Positions 7,945 to 20,108 of a stretch of DNA of 64,000 nt are shown here, piece after piece. The notes under the pieces were generated by a model. That model ran no database searches, was not told where the DNA came from, and saw only the letters and a program-made list of their open reading frames with translations. The stretch comes from Tessaracoccus sp. OH4464_COT-324. Lineage in GTDB: Bacteria > Actinomycetota > Actinomycetes > Propionibacteriales > Propionibacteriaceae. The translations under genes and the position numbers were made by a program. Position 1 is the stretch's first letter, and each line of letters opens with the position of its first letter. Where the stretch lies: contig NZ_RQYZ01000001.1 in NCBI RefSeq assembly GCF_003932855.1, positions 310,001 to 374,000 on the forward strand. The letters are read 5' to 3'.

Positions 7945-9330
7945 GTGTCCACAGATTTGTTCGGCAACCCGATTGACGAACGGCCGGTGGGTTCCCTGGG
8001 CGACGCGCGCGACGAGGGGGCACCGCTGGCCGTTCGGATGCGCCCGCGCAGCCTGGACGAGATCGTAGGCCAGCAACATTTGCTTGCCCCCGGCTCGCCG
8101 CTGCGGCGCCTGGTCGAAGGCCAGCCGATGAGCGTTTTCCTCTGGGGGCCGCCGGGGGTCGGCAAGACCACGCTGGCCAGCATCGTGTCTCGCGGGTCTG
8201 GTGCGCGTTTCGTCGAGGTTTCCGCGGTGAACGCCGGGGTCAAGGAAATTCGCGCCGAGCTCGAAGCCGCCCGGCGGGCTCTGCAGCACGGGCGGCCCAC
8301 GGTGTTGTTCATCGACGAGGTGCACCGCTTCTCCAAGACTCAGCAGGACGCGCTGCTGCCCGCCGTCGAGAACCGCATCGTCACCTTGATCGCTGCCACC
8401 ACCGAGAACCCGTCGTTCTCGGTGATCTCCCCGCTGCTCTCCCGTTCGCTGCTGCTTAGGCTGAAGCCTCTGGAGGATGCCGACATCGCGCAGCTGGTTG
8501 AGCGGGCGGTCCGCGACGAGCGTGGGCTGGGCGGGTCGATCCTGCTTCCCGACGAAGTTAGGAACGAGCTGGTCCGCATGGCCGGGGGAGACGCGCGACG
8601 TGCGCTCACCTACCTGGAGGAGGCGGCAGCCAGCGCGGAAGCCTTGCAGGAGAAGGAAATCACGCTGCCGATACTGGCCAGCGCAGTTGATCGGGCCACC
8701 CTGCGCTACGACCGCGACGGCGACCAGCACTACGACGTGATCTCAGCCTTCATCAAATCGGTGCGCGGCTCAGACGTGGACGCGGCCCTGCACTACCTGG
8801 CGCGGATGCTTGAGGCGGGGGAGGACCCGCGCTTCATCGCCCGCCGTCTTGTGATCTCTGCTTCGGAGGATGTTGGACTCGCGGCTACGAACGTGCTGCC
8901 CACCTGCGTAGCTGCGGCACAGGCCGTGCAACTCATCGGGATGCCGGAGGCCCGGATCACGCTGGCGCACGCCACCGTCGTGGCAGCAACCGCGCCAAAA
9001 TCTAACGCGGCCTACGTGGCGATTGGCCGAGCTCTCGAAGATGTGGCGGCCGGGAGGGGCAGTAGCGTGCCGTTGCACCTGCGCGACGGCTCGGCCCGGG
9101 CGAGTCGCGAGGCGGGACACGGGCAGGGCTACAAGTACGCACACGACTACCCGCACAACATCGTCGCTCAGCAGTACCTGCCCGACGACCTCGTCGGCAC
9201 ACACTATTACGAGCCGACCGCCAACGGGGCGGAAGCGACGATCGCGCAGCGTCTCCGCTCGATCCGTTCGGTGCTCTCGGATAGAGTTACGCCGGAAAAG
9301 TTGTCAGGAGGGTCAGATGGGCGTTGTTGA
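7945..9330 (+). CDS. rarA: Replication-associated recombination protein A (RarA/MgsA AAA+ ATPase)
   Basis: A 461-residue AAA+ ATPase of the clamp-loader-like RarA/MgsA/WRNIP1 family, acting at stalled replication forks. Visible parts: an N-terminal segment leading to [17 protein letters not shown], Walker A (GPPGVGKTT), Walker B ([17 protein letters not shown]), sensor 1 (AATTENPSF), the arginine-finger region ([12 protein letters not shown]), a C-terminal tetramerisation part and the conserved [14 protein letters not shown] near the end. GTG at 7945 is chosen: the family N-terminus starts there and a TAGAGT box lies exactly 7 nt upstream with no ribosome site, suggesting leaderless translation. 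In many actinobacteria rarA sits upstream of alaS, as here. Confidence 0.93.
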   Translation: MSTDLFGNPIDERPVGSLGDARDEGAPLAVRMRPRSLDEIVGQQHLLAPGSPLRRLVEGQPMSVFLWGPPGVGKTTLASIVSRGSGARFVEVSAVNAGVKEIRAELEAARRALQHGRPTVLFIDEVHRFSKTQQDALLPAVENRIVTLIAATTENPSFSVISPLLSRSLLLRLKPLEDADIAQLVERAVRDERGLGGSILLPDEVRNELVRMAGGDARRALTYLEEAAASAEALQEKEITLPILASAVDRATLRYDRDGDQHYDVISAFIKSVRGSDVDAALHYLARMLEAGEDPRFIARRLVISASEDVGLAATNVLPTCVAAAQAVQLIGMPEARITLAHATVVAATAPKSNAAYVAIGRALEDVAAGRGSSVPLHLRDGSARASREAGHGQGYKYAHDYPHNIVAQQYLPDDLVGTHYYEPTANGAEATIAQRLRSIRSVLSDRVTPEKLSGGSDGRC

Positions 9331-9685
9331 GCTGGCCGCGATTCTCGCGGCCGTTGCGCTGTGCGTTCTGGTGGCGTTGGCGGCGCCGCCGCTGCTGCGG
9401 CTGCGGCGCACGCTGGCCCAGGCCGAGCGGACCCTTGGGGAGCTGAACGAACGTGCGCTGCCCATCCTCGACAAGCTGGACCAGCTGGTCGACGATGCCA
9501 ATGAGGAACTCAGAAACGTGTCTGACGTGCGTAGGGATGCGGGTCTCGTCGCCTCGCGGGCGGCGGATGTCTCTGCTGATGCCGCCCAGTTCTCGCACCT
9601 CGTGGGTGCGGTGTTCCAGAAGCCCCTCATCAAGACCGCGGCATTCACCTATGGAGTACGCAAGGCGATCGGAGGCAAGCGGTGA
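9317..9685 (+). CDS. DUF948-type single-pass membrane protein
   Basis: A 122-residue protein with one N-terminal membrane segment ([19 protein letters not shown]) followed by a helical, heptad-like cytoplasmic part. This matches the DUF948 family found between rarA and alaS in many actinobacteria. Its function is not established. The ATG at 9317 has a near-perfect AGGAGGG ribosome site and overlaps the end of rarA by 14 bases, so the genes are probably co-transcribed. The next gene overlaps its stop codon. Confidence 0.75.
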   Translation: MGVVELAAILAAVALCVLVALAAPPLLRLRRTLAQAERTLGELNERALPILDKLDQLVDDANEELRNVSDVRRDAGLVASRAADVSADAAQFSHLVGAVFQKPLIKTAAFTYGVRKAIGGKR

Positions 9686-9910
9686 AGGGCCCTTTCTGGT
9701 TCCTGGCAGGTGTAGCGAGTACCGTATACGTCCTCGTCAAGGGCCACAAACTCTACAAGGAGCACGTTCCCGAATGGTTGCAGCGTCAGCTGGAGCGACG
9801 CCTCGACACCGCAATGGTCGATCTGGGCCGGTTCAGCGCCACATTTCGCACCGCCATGGCTGAACGTGAAGCCGAGCTTCGTAACGAACTGATTACCCCG
9901 GAGAACGAGA

Positions 9911-9921
<11 letters not shown>
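9682..9921 (+). CDS. Small hypothetical membrane-associated protein
   Basis: A 79-residue protein starting with GTG at 9682, overlapping the previous stop codon (GTGA). The first 20 residues form one hydrophobic segment (FWFLAGVASTVYVLV), followed by a charged amphipathic region and an acidic, Asn/Glu-rich tail. Similar small genes lie between DUF948 and alaS in actinobacteria, and it may partner the DUF948 protein at the membrane. It overlaps alaS by 11 bases. No function can be assigned. Confidence 0.65.
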
Positions 9922-12548
<2,627 letters not shown>

Positions 12549-12556
<8 letters not shown>

Positions 12557-13001
12557 CCGCGCGCGCCTCGCAATCGACTGGGGCAAGGCTAGAATCGGCG
12601 TGGCCGCATCCGCGGCCCACACCAGCTTCGCCTACCCCGTGGCCACGGTAGCCGCTGGCGAGGACGAGTTCCGCGAGTTGCTTGCGCTGATCGAGGAACA
12701 CCGTCCGGAGGTGATCTACGTCGGCCTGCCCATCAACCTGCGGGGTGAGCACGGCCCGGCGGCCAAGTTCGTTGTCGGGAAGGCCCGTGCCCTGCAAATC
12801 AAGCTGCCCGACATCCCGATTCGGCTCGTCGATGAGCGGATGAGCACGGCGGCGGCGTCGCGTAGTCTGGGCGGGGCGGGAAAGAACACCAAGGCTCAGC
12901 GCGGCATCATCGACCAGGCGGCGGCAGTCGAGATTCTGCGTAGCGCACTAGACGGCGAGGAACGCACCGGCACCATCGTCGGCGAGGCTGTGAGGAGATA
13001 G
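12549..13001 (+). CDS. ruvX: Putative pre-16S rRNA nuclease (YqgF/RuvX)
   Basis: A 150-residue RNase H-fold protein of the YqgF family, implicated in 16S rRNA 5'-end maturation in Escherichia coli. Visible motifs: the first-strand Asp (LAIDWGKARIGVA), YVGLPINLRGEHG, RLVDERMST and a C-terminal Asp (IIDQAAAVEIL) that supply the metal-binding acids. It overlaps alaS by 8 bases and is followed after 2 bases by mltG, the conserved actinobacterial order alaS-ruvX-mltG-aroE. Confidence 0.92.
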
Positions 13002-13003
13002 CG

Positions 13004-14107
13004 ATGGACGAAGAGAGAACCATCAACTGGTCCTACGTGAGCTACCGAGCAAAGGGAGCGATCGCGGTGGTCATCGCCTTCGCGGTACTGCTCGGCGGTG
13101 GCTGGTACACGTTCGACTGGGTACGCGACACCTATGTGCAGCTCACTACCCCGGACGATGACTACGTGGGGGAGGGGAAGGACGACGTGGAGGTGGTCAT
13201 CCCGCGAGGCGCGGGGATCACGCAGATCGGTGACATCCTCTACGAGGCGGGCGTGGTCAAATCGGTGCGCAAGTTCCGCTCGGTCGCCTCCCGCTCCGGG
13301 CGCTCCAACGAACTGCACTTCGGCCGTTTCAAGCTGCGCAAGGAACTGCCGGCCAAGACCGCGTTCGAGATGTTGCTCGACCCGAAAAACATCGAACGTC
13401 TCAAGGTGGTCTTCCCCGAAGGCTGGACGGTGACGCAACAGCACGACCGCATTCGCAACAAGCTCGGGGTCTCGGAGGACGCCGTCACCGCTGCGGTCAA
13501 TGCACGCGGGGAACTCGGTCTGCCCGATTGGGCCAACAACTCTTTGGAGGGATTCCTGTTCCCAGCCAGCTACGACGTCGAAGAGCCCGTCAATCCGTTC
13601 AATGTGATGAAAAGCCAGGTGAACCAGTTCAAGACCGTGGTCTCGCGTGTGGGCTTGGAAAAGCGTGCGGCGGAGATCGGGCGCACACCGTTGGAGGTCC
13701 TGACCGTCGCCTCCATCATCGAAGCCGAGGTACACATCCCCGAGTATCAGCCGCTCGTCGCAGCCGTGATCTACAACCGGCTCGAAAAAGGCATGAAACT
13801 AGAGATGGACTCCACGGTGCACTACGTGGTGGGCAAGAAGGGGAAGGTGACGACCACGCGGGAGGACCGAAATGTCGAATCGCCCTACAACACCTACTAC
13901 ACCGAGGGCCTTCCTCCCGGTCCGATCTCGAACCCCGGCGAATCCGCGATCCGAGCGGCCCTCAGCCCACCGGAGACCGAGGACCTCTTCTTCGTGACGG
14001 TGGACCTCGATACCGGTGAGACGAAGTTCGCCCCCACTCGGGAGGAACACGACAAAAACGTCCTTCAGTTCCAAGCGTTCTGCAGCGCAAACCCAGGACG
14101 ATGCTAG
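13004..14107 (+). CDS. mltG: Endolytic murein transglycosylase MltG
   Basis: Cleaves nascent glycan strands at the outer face of the membrane, setting glycan chain length. The 367-residue protein has a short cytoplasmic N-terminus, one membrane segment (residues ~19-35), a LysM-like part (VVIPRGAGITQIGDIL) and the YceG catalytic domain. The catalytic Glu lies in VASIIEAEVH, and the signature NTYYTEGLPPGPISNPG is intact. The cytoplasmic part is shorter than in mycobacterial homologues. ATG 13004 follows the ruvX stop by two bases; aroE overlaps its end by 7 bases. Confidence 0.93.
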   Translation: MDEERTINWSYVSYRAKGAIAVVIAFAVLLGGGWYTFDWVRDTYVQLTTPDDDYVGEGKDDVEVVIPRGAGITQIGDILYEAGVVKSVRKFRSVASRSGRSNELHFGRFKLRKELPAKTAFEMLLDPKNIERLKVVFPEGWTVTQQHDRIRNKLGVSEDAVTAAVNARGELGLPDWANNSLEGFLFPASYDVEEPVNPFNVMKSQVNQFKTVVSRVGLEKRAAEIGRTPLEVLTVASIIEAEVHIPEYQPLVAAVIYNRLEKGMKLEMDSTVHYVVGKKGKVTTTREDRNVESPYNTYYTEGLPPGPISNPGESAIRAALSPPETEDLFFVTVDLDTGETKFAPTREEHDKNVLQFQAFCSANPGRC

Positions 14108-14922
14108 GCCGAACGCGAGTTGCGGTCATCGGCTACCCGGCCGAGCATTCGCTGTCGCCCGCCATCCACTCCGCGGGCTACCGGCTGCACGGCCTCGACT
14201 GGCTCTACTCGGCCGTCACGCTCCGTCCCGAGGAACTTGAAGGTTTCGTCACCGCGAGACTACGTGACTCCACTTGGGCCGGGCTCAGCGTGACCGCGCC
14301 GCACAAGGAGGCCATCGTCGGCTACGGGCAGGGAAACGAAGACGTGCTCCTGCTGGGAGCGGCCAACACCCTGATCCTCGGGGAGTCGCCTAGCCTGGCG
14401 AACACAGATGTGACCGGCTTCATCCGTGCCTGGCGGGCGAAGGGATCCGGTCGCGTGCGGACTCTCACCATTGTCGGTGCCGGGGCGACCGCAAGATCGG
14501 TGCTGCTCGCTGCGTCGCGCCTGGGCGTCGACGAGGTGACGGTCGCGGTGCGCAACCCGAGCCGGGCCGCAGACCTGATCGCACTCGCTGACGTCTTGGG
14601 CATCGCCCATCAGGTGGTGGCGCTGGACGAGCGCCTACCCAGCGTCGAGTTGCTGGTCAGCACCATCCCAGCCGCCGCCACCGTCGAGTGTGCCGAAGCA
14701 TGGGCGGAATCAGCCGAGCGCGTCTTCGACGTGGTCTACGACCCGTGGCCCACCCCTCTCGGGGCTGCAGCCTCTGCCCGGGCGATACCAGCGCTGAACG
14801 GGCTGGATTTGCTCGCGGGCCAGGCCGTTGACCAGTTCCGTCTGATGACCGGCCTTGACGTGACCTTTGAGTTCTGCCGTTCAGCAGCCGAGCGGGAACT
14901 GCGACGGCGGTTGCAGGTCTGA
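14101..14922 (+). CDS. aroE: Shikimate dehydrogenase
   Basis: Reduces 3-dehydroshikimate to shikimate (chorismate pathway). The 273-residue protein has the substrate-binding N-domain with [16 protein letters not shown], the SVTAPHKE motif holding the catalytic Lys, the NTD(V)xG substrate site, and a Rossmann domain with [12 protein letters not shown]. The C-terminal [14 protein letters not shown] signature is present. The second basic residue that normally marks NADP preference (N-R-T motif) reads VRNPSR, consistent with NADP(H) but not proof. It overlaps mltG by 7 bases and begins the aro cluster. Confidence 0.93.
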   Translation: MLGRTRVAVIGYPAEHSLSPAIHSAGYRLHGLDWLYSAVTLRPEELEGFVTARLRDSTWAGLSVTAPHKEAIVGYGQGNEDVLLLGAANTLILGESPSLANTDVTGFIRAWRAKGSGRVRTLTIVGAGATARSVLLAASRLGVDEVTVAVRNPSRAADLIALADVLGIAHQVVALDERLPSVELLVSTIPAAATVECAEAWAESAERVFDVVYDPWPTPLGAAASARAIPALNGLDLLAGQAVDQFRLMTGLDVTFEFCRSAAERELRRRLQV

Positions 14923-14935
14923 GAGAATTACCGCC

Positions 14936-16117
14936 ATGCTTCGATACCTGACCGCTGGAGAGTCACACGGCCAGTCCCTGATCGCGACTTTGGAGGGCAT
15001 CCCCGCCCACGTGCGCGTCGGCGAGTGCGAGATCGCGCGCAACCTGGCCCGGCGTCGACTGGGCGTGGGGCGGGGGGCCCGGATGAAGTTCGAGGCGGAC
15101 GACCTGCGCCTGCTCGGTGGTTTCCGGCATGGCGAGACTCTGGGCTCTCCGATAGCCATCGAGATCGGCAACAGCGAGTGGTCCAAATGGCAGCAGGTCA
15201 TGGCTCCGGGGGAGATATCTGCCGACGAGGTGGACGCCTCCGCGCGTAATGCTGCGCTGACCCGCCCCCGGCCGGGGCACGCCGACCTCGTCGGTATGCA
15301 GAAGTATGATTTCGCTGAGGCCCGTCCCATCCTGGAACGGGCCTCAGCGAGGGAAACAGCGGCGCGTGTGGCGCTTGGTACCGTGGCGCAAGCCTTCCTC
15401 GAACAGGCCCTCGGCGTCCAGATCCTGAGCCACGTCGTGGAGCTTGGCCCGGTCAAGGTTTCGGGCGGGCTACCGGAGTACGCCGACCTGGCGGCTATCG
15501 ACGCCGACCCGGTGCGCTGCTTTGACGCTGAGGCCTCCCTGCTCATGCAGGCGGAGGTCGCGGATTGCCACAAGTCCGGCGATACCCTCGGTGGTGTCGT
15601 CGAGGTGCTTGCTTACAATGTGCCGCCGGGCCTTGGGTCACACATCCAGGGTGACCGCCGTCTGGACTCACGGTTGGCCGGCGCGCTGATGGGCATTCAG
15701 GCGATTAAGGGCGTCGAGATGGGCGATGGCTTCGAGCTGGCTCGTTCACGCGGGTCCCGGGCACACGACGAGATCCTGCCGGGTCTGCGTCGTGCCAGTG
15801 GCCGCTCGGGGGGAACCGAGGGCGGAATGTCCACCGGCGAGGTGTTGCGCGTGCGGGCTGCGATGAAGCCCATCGCTACGGTCCCGAGGGCGCTGGCTAC
15901 CGTCGACATCACAACCGGCGAAGTGGCCAAGGCACACCACCAGCGTTCCGACGTTTGCGCGGTGCCCGCCGCGGGCGTCGTGGCTGAGGCGATGATGGCC
16001 TTGGTGCTCGCTGAGTGCGCGCTGGAAAAGTTCGGCGGTGATTCGGTTGCGGAGACGAGACGCAACGCGGAGGCGTATCTCGCTGATCTATCGGCGCGCG
16101 GGCTGGGGCTCGCATGA
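14936..16117 (+). CDS. aroC: Chorismate synthase
   Basis: Converts 5-enolpyruvylshikimate-3-phosphate to chorismate with reduced FMN. The 393-residue protein starts [13 protein letters not shown], the family start, so ATG 14936 is chosen over an in-frame start at 14867 inside aroE. Signatures: [42 protein letters not shown] and [17 protein letters not shown]. It lies 13 bases after aroE, and its stop overlaps aroK by 4 bases (ATGA). Confidence 0.96.
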   Translation: MLRYLTAGESHGQSLIATLEGIPAHVRVGECEIARNLARRRLGVGRGARMKFEADDLRLLGGFRHGETLGSPIAIEIGNSEWSKWQQVMAPGEISADEVDASARNAALTRPRPGHADLVGMQKYDFAEARPILERASARETAARVALGTVAQAFLEQALGVQILSHVVELGPVKVSGGLPEYADLAAIDADPVRCFDAEASLLMQAEVADCHKSGDTLGGVVEVLAYNVPPGLGSHIQGDRRLDSRLAGALMGIQAIKGVEMGDGFELARSRGSRAHDEILPGLRRASGRSGGTEGGMSTGEVLRVRAAMKPIATVPRALATVDITTGEVAKAHHQRSDVCAVPAAGVVAEAMMALVLAECALEKFGGDSVAETRRNAEAYLADLSARGLGLA

Positions 16118-16605
16118 CGATCGTGCTCATCGGCGCCCCTGGAGCGGGCAAGACAACCGTCGGTAAGCGGCTGGCGCGGAAGCTGGGCAAGACGTTCACG
16201 GACGTTGACCAGCGGATCGAAGAGGTTCTGGGCAAGCCGATACGCGAGATCTTCGCGGACGAAGGAGAGGCCTACTTTCGCGCGGCTGAGGAGGAGGCCA
16301 CGCTGGAATTGTTGATGAGCGCGGAGGTGCTTTCGCTCGGCGGCGGGGCGGTCCAGAACCCAAGAATCCGAGAAGCGCTCACCGGCCACGACGTCATCTG
16401 GTTGAAGGTGAGCGTGGGACAGGCTGCCCGACGCATCGGCATGAACAGGGCGCGCCCCCTGATGCTGGGCAACGTCCGGGGCACGCTGGTGAAGCTGCTG
16501 CGCGAACGTGACCCACTGTACGCTTCGGTGGCCACCCAGGTCGTCGAGACAGACGGGCGCGGTTCGAGTGAGGTGGCTGATCAACTCGCGAAGGAGCGGA
16601 TGTGA
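16114..16605 (+). CDS. aroK: Shikimate kinase
   Basis: Phosphorylates shikimate at O3 with ATP. The 163-residue protein shows the Walker A loop ([13 protein letters not shown]), a shikimate-binding Asp ([13 protein letters not shown]), [10 protein letters not shown], and [11 protein letters not shown] for the shikimate site. The LID arginine region is MNRARPLM. It overlaps both aroC and aroB by 4 bases, so translational coupling is likely. Confidence 0.95.
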   Translation: MTIVLIGAPGAGKTTVGKRLARKLGKTFTDVDQRIEEVLGKPIREIFADEGEAYFRAAEEEATLELLMSAEVLSLGGGAVQNPRIREALTGHDVIWLKVSVGQAARRIGMNRARPLMLGNVRGTLVKLLRERDPLYASVATQVVETDGRGSSEVADQLAKERM

Positions 16606-17657
16606 GCGCAGCGTTGCCGTACGAAGTTCACCTGGGGCATGAGGCCATCAGGCGTCTCGCCGACGTGGTCGCGCCCTTCGGGCGTGTGGCTGTGGTCTAT
16701 CCGGGAGAGCTGCCGATCCTGGCGGACTGGGTGAGCGCCGAGCTGACGGATCCGGTGCTCATTCCGGTGCCGAGCGGAGAAGCGGCCAAGACGTCCGAGG
16801 TGCTGGCTGCCTGCTGGGGCGCGCTTGCTGAACACGGTTTTACCCGCGACGACTGCATCGTGGGCGTGGGCGGCGGCACGACGACGGATCTGGCGGGATT
16901 CGTTGCGGCGACGTGGCTCAGGGGGGTCGCCTACGTCGCGGTGCCAACGACCGTGCTGGCGATGGTGGACGCGGCGGTGGGCGGCAAGACCGGGATCAAC
17001 CTGCCTGCGGGCAAGAACCTGGTTGGGGCCTTCTACGAGCCAGCTGCGGTGATCTGCGATTTTGCTGTGCTCGCAACGCTGAGTGATGCGGAGATCCGCT
17101 CGGGTATGGCTGAGGTGGTGAAGTGCGGCTTCATCGCCGACCCGAGGATTCTTGACCTGGTCACGCGCCCGGATCGGCTGGATCCGGGCAGCAGCACTTT
17201 CGCCGAACTGGTCGGCAGGGCGGTGCGGGTGAAGGCTGATGTGGTCGCTGGAGACTTTCGGGAAGCCACTTCGATCGGCAACCGAGTCGGTCGAGAGGCG
17301 CTTAACTACGGGCACACCCTTGGCCACGCCATCGAGGCGCACTCGGGGTTCACGTGGCGCCACGGTGAGGCCATCTCCGTGGGCATGGCCTGGATAGGTC
17401 GGGTTTCGCGCGCCGCGCTGGGCCTGGACGACGACGTGGTCACCCTGCATACCGAGCTGCTGGCCGGTATCGGCTTGCCCGCTCAATACGATGGTTCTTT
17501 TGTTGATCTGCGTCGGATAATGAGTTTGGATAAGAAGGCACGCGGAGCCAAGCTGCGTTTGGTCGGGTTGGGGGAGTTGGCAGAGCCAGTGATGATCGTC
17601 GATCCCCCGGAGTGTTTGATGGAGGCTTGCTATGACGAGCTCGGACGAGGAGCCTAG
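16602..17657 (+). CDS. aroB: 3-dehydroquinate synthase
   Basis: Cyclises DAHP to 3-dehydroquinate using NAD+ and a divalent metal. The 351-residue protein shows the NAD-binding glycine-rich VGVGGGTTTDLAGFVAATW, PTTVLAMVDAAVGGKTGIN, the metal-ligand Glu/His set (MAEVVKCGFI, NYGHTLGHAIE, WRHGEAISVGM). It completes a four-gene aroE-C-K-B run; aroQ, aroA and aroG are not in the window. The downstream regulator gene starts inside its last 26 bases. Confidence 0.95.
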   Translation: MSAALPYEVHLGHEAIRRLADVVAPFGRVAVVYPGELPILADWVSAELTDPVLIPVPSGEAAKTSEVLAACWGALAEHGFTRDDCIVGVGGGTTTDLAGFVAATWLRGVAYVAVPTTVLAMVDAAVGGKTGINLPAGKNLVGAFYEPAAVICDFAVLATLSDAEIRSGMAEVVKCGFIADPRILDLVTRPDRLDPGSSTFAELVGRAVRVKADVVAGDFREATSIGNRVGREALNYGHTLGHAIEAHSGFTWRHGEAISVGMAWIGRVSRAALGLDDDVVTLHTELLAGIGLPAQYDGSFVDLRRIMSLDKKARGAKLRLVGLGELAEPVMIVDPPECLMEACYDELGRGA

Positions 17658-18333
17658 GGGATATCTGCTTGCCTTGACGCACATCCAGGAGGCTATTCTC
17701 TCCGGGGATTTGCGGGTGGGCGACAAACTCCCGAGTGAACGCGAACTGGCGGGAGAACTCGGGGTGAGCCGCGGCGCTGTCCGGGAGGCCATCCGAGTTC
17801 TGCAGGCCTACGGGATTTTGGAATCCCAACCCGGTCCTGGACGGGGCACCAGGGTCATCGCGATGCAGTCCAGGGCGCTCGGCAAGCTGTTTCGGCTGCA
17901 CGTGGCCACCGCGTCACAGTCCAGGGAGGATCTGTCCGAAACTCGGATCGCGCTGGAGCGGGCCACCTGCAAGCTAGCGGCCGAGACCTGCTCCGACGAG
18001 GACCTGGAGCGGCTGACGCACATCGTCGATTCGATGGATGCAACTCAGGAGCTGACGATGTTCAACGACCTGGACACCAGCTTCCACAAGGAGATCGCCC
18101 GCGTGGCGGGCAACCCGCTCCTGGGAGACCTGACCGCGGCCATCCGGTCGGCGTTGCGCAATCCTATTCTCTTCGCGTCCCTCGAACTGCGTGGCTGGGG
18201 AGAGCTGCGTGAAAGGCTGTGTGTGGAGCACCGGGGGATACTTGACGCGATTAAGAGCCGCGACGGCCAAAGGGCTGCCGACTTGGTGGAAGCACACATC
18301 AGGAACGCCGCGAACACACTTTTTGCGCGATAA
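17632..18333 (+). CDS. GntR-family (FadR/FCD) regulator, probable repressor of the lactate operon
   Basis: A 233-residue one-component regulator: N-terminal winged helix of the GntR family (DKLPSERELAGELGVSRGAVREAIRVLQ, split here as the HTH around residues 30-65) and a C-terminal all-helical FCD ligand domain with metal-ligand candidates in DLDTSFHKEIA, the EHRGIL His and the EAHIRN His. It lies directly before lldP-lutABC, with a palindrome of FadR-type half sites at 18371-18389, so it probably represses lactate use until lactate binds, like LldR/LutR. Its start overlaps aroB by 26 bases, so it may be co-transcribed with the aro genes. Function is inferred from family and position. Confidence 0.85.
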   Translation: MTSSDEEPRGYLLALTHIQEAILSGDLRVGDKLPSERELAGELGVSRGAVREAIRVLQAYGILESQPGPGRGTRVIAMQSRALGKLFRLHVATASQSREDLSETRIALERATCKLAAETCSDEDLERLTHIVDSMDATQELTMFNDLDTSFHKEIARVAGNPLLGDLTAAIRSALRNPILFASLELRGWGELRERLCVEHRGILDAIKSRDGQRAADLVEAHIRNAANTLFAR

Positions 18334-18343
18334 CCGCCCCAAG

Positions 18344-18374
18344 TTGCGCTGAGGCAGGATAGACTGTCTACAAT
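18344..18374 (+). promoter_or_regulatory. Probable lldP-lutABC promoter
   Basis: A TTGCGC -35-like hexamer (18344-18349) and TACAAT -10 box (18369-18374) with a 19-base spacer. The -10 box overlaps the left arm of the palindromic operator, a layout that would let a bound repressor block RNA polymerase. Confidence 0.5.
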
Positions 18375-18389
18375 TGGTAGTACCAATTG
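18371..18389. promoter_or_regulatory. Palindromic operator for FadR-type regulator
   Basis: A perfect 19-base palindrome, CAATTGGTA-G-TACCAATTG. Its core TGGT-N3-ACCA matches the FadR-subfamily consensus (TNGTNNNACNA). It lies 17 bases before the lldP start codon and directly downstream of the GntR-type regulator gene. Confidence 0.8.
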
Positions 18390-18405
18390 GAACGATGGAG
18401 TTCTC

Positions 18406-20097
18406 ATGATCATATTAGAGCAATTTACGCCTGACGTAAATCCACTGGGGTCTCAGTGGCTGTCCGCCCTGGTGGCGGTGTTGCCGATTGTCGCGATGCT
18501 CGTGACGCTCGGCGTGCTTCGCTGGAAGGCCCACAACGCCGCCATCTTCTCGTGGGGCGTGGCGCTTCTGGTGGCGATCTTCGCCTTCAAGATGCCCGTC
18601 ATCACCTCCCTGTCCGCCAGCGCCCAAGGCTTCCTCTACGGTCTCTTCCCGATCGTCTGGATCCTGTTGACGGCGATCTGGATGTACGAGGTGACCGTCG
18701 CATCGGGCCGGTTCGAAGATCTTCGCCGGACCTTCTTCCTGATCTCCGACGACCCGCGCGTCGTCGGCCTGATCATCGCCTTCTGCTTCGGCGGCCTGCT
18801 GGAAGCGCTGGCCGGCTACGGCGCCCCCGTGGCCATCACCGCGGCGATGCTGATCGCGGTCGGCTTCTCCCCGGTCAGGGCGGCGATGGTTGCGCTGCTG
18901 GCCAACACCGTTCCCGTCGCCTTCGGCGCGGTCGGCCTGCCTGTCGTCGTCGCTGCCGACGTCGCGCAGCTGGACGTGATGGCCATCTCCCCAATTACCG
19001 GCCGGATTACGGCCATGCTGAGCCTCGTCGTTCCCTTCCTCATCCTGCTCGTGATGGATGGGCGCAAGGGCCTCAAGCAGTGTTGGCCGATCGGCCTGGT
19101 GATCGGATTGTCCTTCGGCGCAACCAAGTGGGTGGTCAGCTCCACGCCGCTGTTCAACCTCACCGAGATGTTCGCTGCCGTGGTCAGCGTCGCGATAACC
19201 CTGGTGTTCCTCCGCTTCTGGAAGCCCTCCGGAAGCGCGGAAGTGGCTCCGAGGATCAGCGTCCTGCTTGCCCCCGAGGTAGAGCAGAAGTGGGTGCCGA
19301 AGAAGGCCTCCGACGGCGACGCCCCGGAGCTGACCGGCAGCCGGATCTTCATGGCCCTCGTGCCGTACATCATGGTCATCGTGGTGTTCGGAATCGCCGC
19401 CATCCCGGCGATCAAGAGCTTCCTGAAGAGCCTGGACGTGAGCTGGGCCTGGCCCTTGCTCGATGGTCTGATGACCTATGACGGGAAGAAGGCTGCGCAC
19501 CAGGCATACACCCTGCTGTGGGCGTCGTCGCCGGGCATTCTGCTGGCCTTTGTGGCGCTGGCCACCGGCATCGTGTACCGGATGAGCATCAGCGAGATCT
19601 TCACCGTGCTCGGCAAGAACGTGATGAAGATGCGTTTCTCGGCCCTCACGATTGGCTTCGTCGTGGCTCTCGCCTATGTCATGGGCGATTCGGGCCAGAC
19701 GCTCGCTCTCGGCCTGTTCATCGCGGGCGCCGGCGCATTCTACGCCGCGCTGTCTCCGATCCTCGGCTGGATCGGCACCTACGTGACAGGATCGGACACC
19801 TCGGCCAACATCCTGTTCTCCGGCCTGCAATCCACCGTCGGCACCCAGATTGGTGAGGGCAGCCACCTCGGCGTCCAGGCCATGCGTGAGCTGCTCGTCG
19901 GCTCCAACGCCTCTGGCGGCGTCGTCGGCAAGATGATCTCGCCGCAGTCCCTCACGATCGCCGCGACCTCCATCGGCCTCGCCGGCGCCGAATCCGTGAT
20001 CCTGCGGAAGGTCTTCAAGTGGAGCATCGTTCTGCTCCTGCTGATGTGCGTGATTACCGGCCTGATGTCCACCCCAGCCCTCAGCTGGCTGATCTGA
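18406..20097 (+). CDS. lldP: L-lactate permease, LctP family
   Basis: Imports lactate (or glycolate) with protons across the cytoplasmic membrane. The 563-residue protein has about 12-14 hydrophobic segments and LctP-type signatures: LLEALAGYGAPVAITAAML in the N-half, AYVMGDSGQTLALG and TGSDTSANILFSGLQ in the C-half. ATG 18406 has a GATGGAG ribosome site. It opens an operon with lutABC, an arrangement that couples uptake to oxidation, under the palindromic operator. Confidence 0.92.
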   Translation: MIILEQFTPDVNPLGSQWLSALVAVLPIVAMLVTLGVLRWKAHNAAIFSWGVALLVAIFAFKMPVITSLSASAQGFLYGLFPIVWILLTAIWMYEVTVASGRFEDLRRTFFLISDDPRVVGLIIAFCFGGLLEALAGYGAPVAITAAMLIAVGFSPVRAAMVALLANTVPVAFGAVGLPVVVAADVAQLDVMAISPITGRITAMLSLVVPFLILLVMDGRKGLKQCWPIGLVIGLSFGATKWVVSSTPLFNLTEMFAAVVSVAITLVFLRFWKPSGSAEVAPRISVLLAPEVEQKWVPKKASDGDAPELTGSRIFMALVPYIMVIVVFGIAAIPAIKSFLKSLDVSWAWPLLDGLMTYDGKKAAHQAYTLLWASSPGILLAFVALATGIVYRMSISEIFTVLGKNVMKMRFSALTIGFVVALAYVMGDSGQTLALGLFIAGAGAFYAALSPILGWIGTYVTGSDTSANILFSGLQSTVGTQIGEGSHLGVQAMRELLVGSNASGGVVGKMISPQSLTIAATSIGLAGAESVILRKVFKWSIVLLLLMCVITGLMSTPALSWLI

Positions 20098-20108
20098 AAG
20101 GAAGAACC

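Noticed and set aside
18415-19866. Open frame of 483 codons antisense to lldP
   Set aside because: Highly charged, repetitive Asp/Arg/Gly text, typical of the reverse frame of a membrane protein gene; lldP is clearly real.
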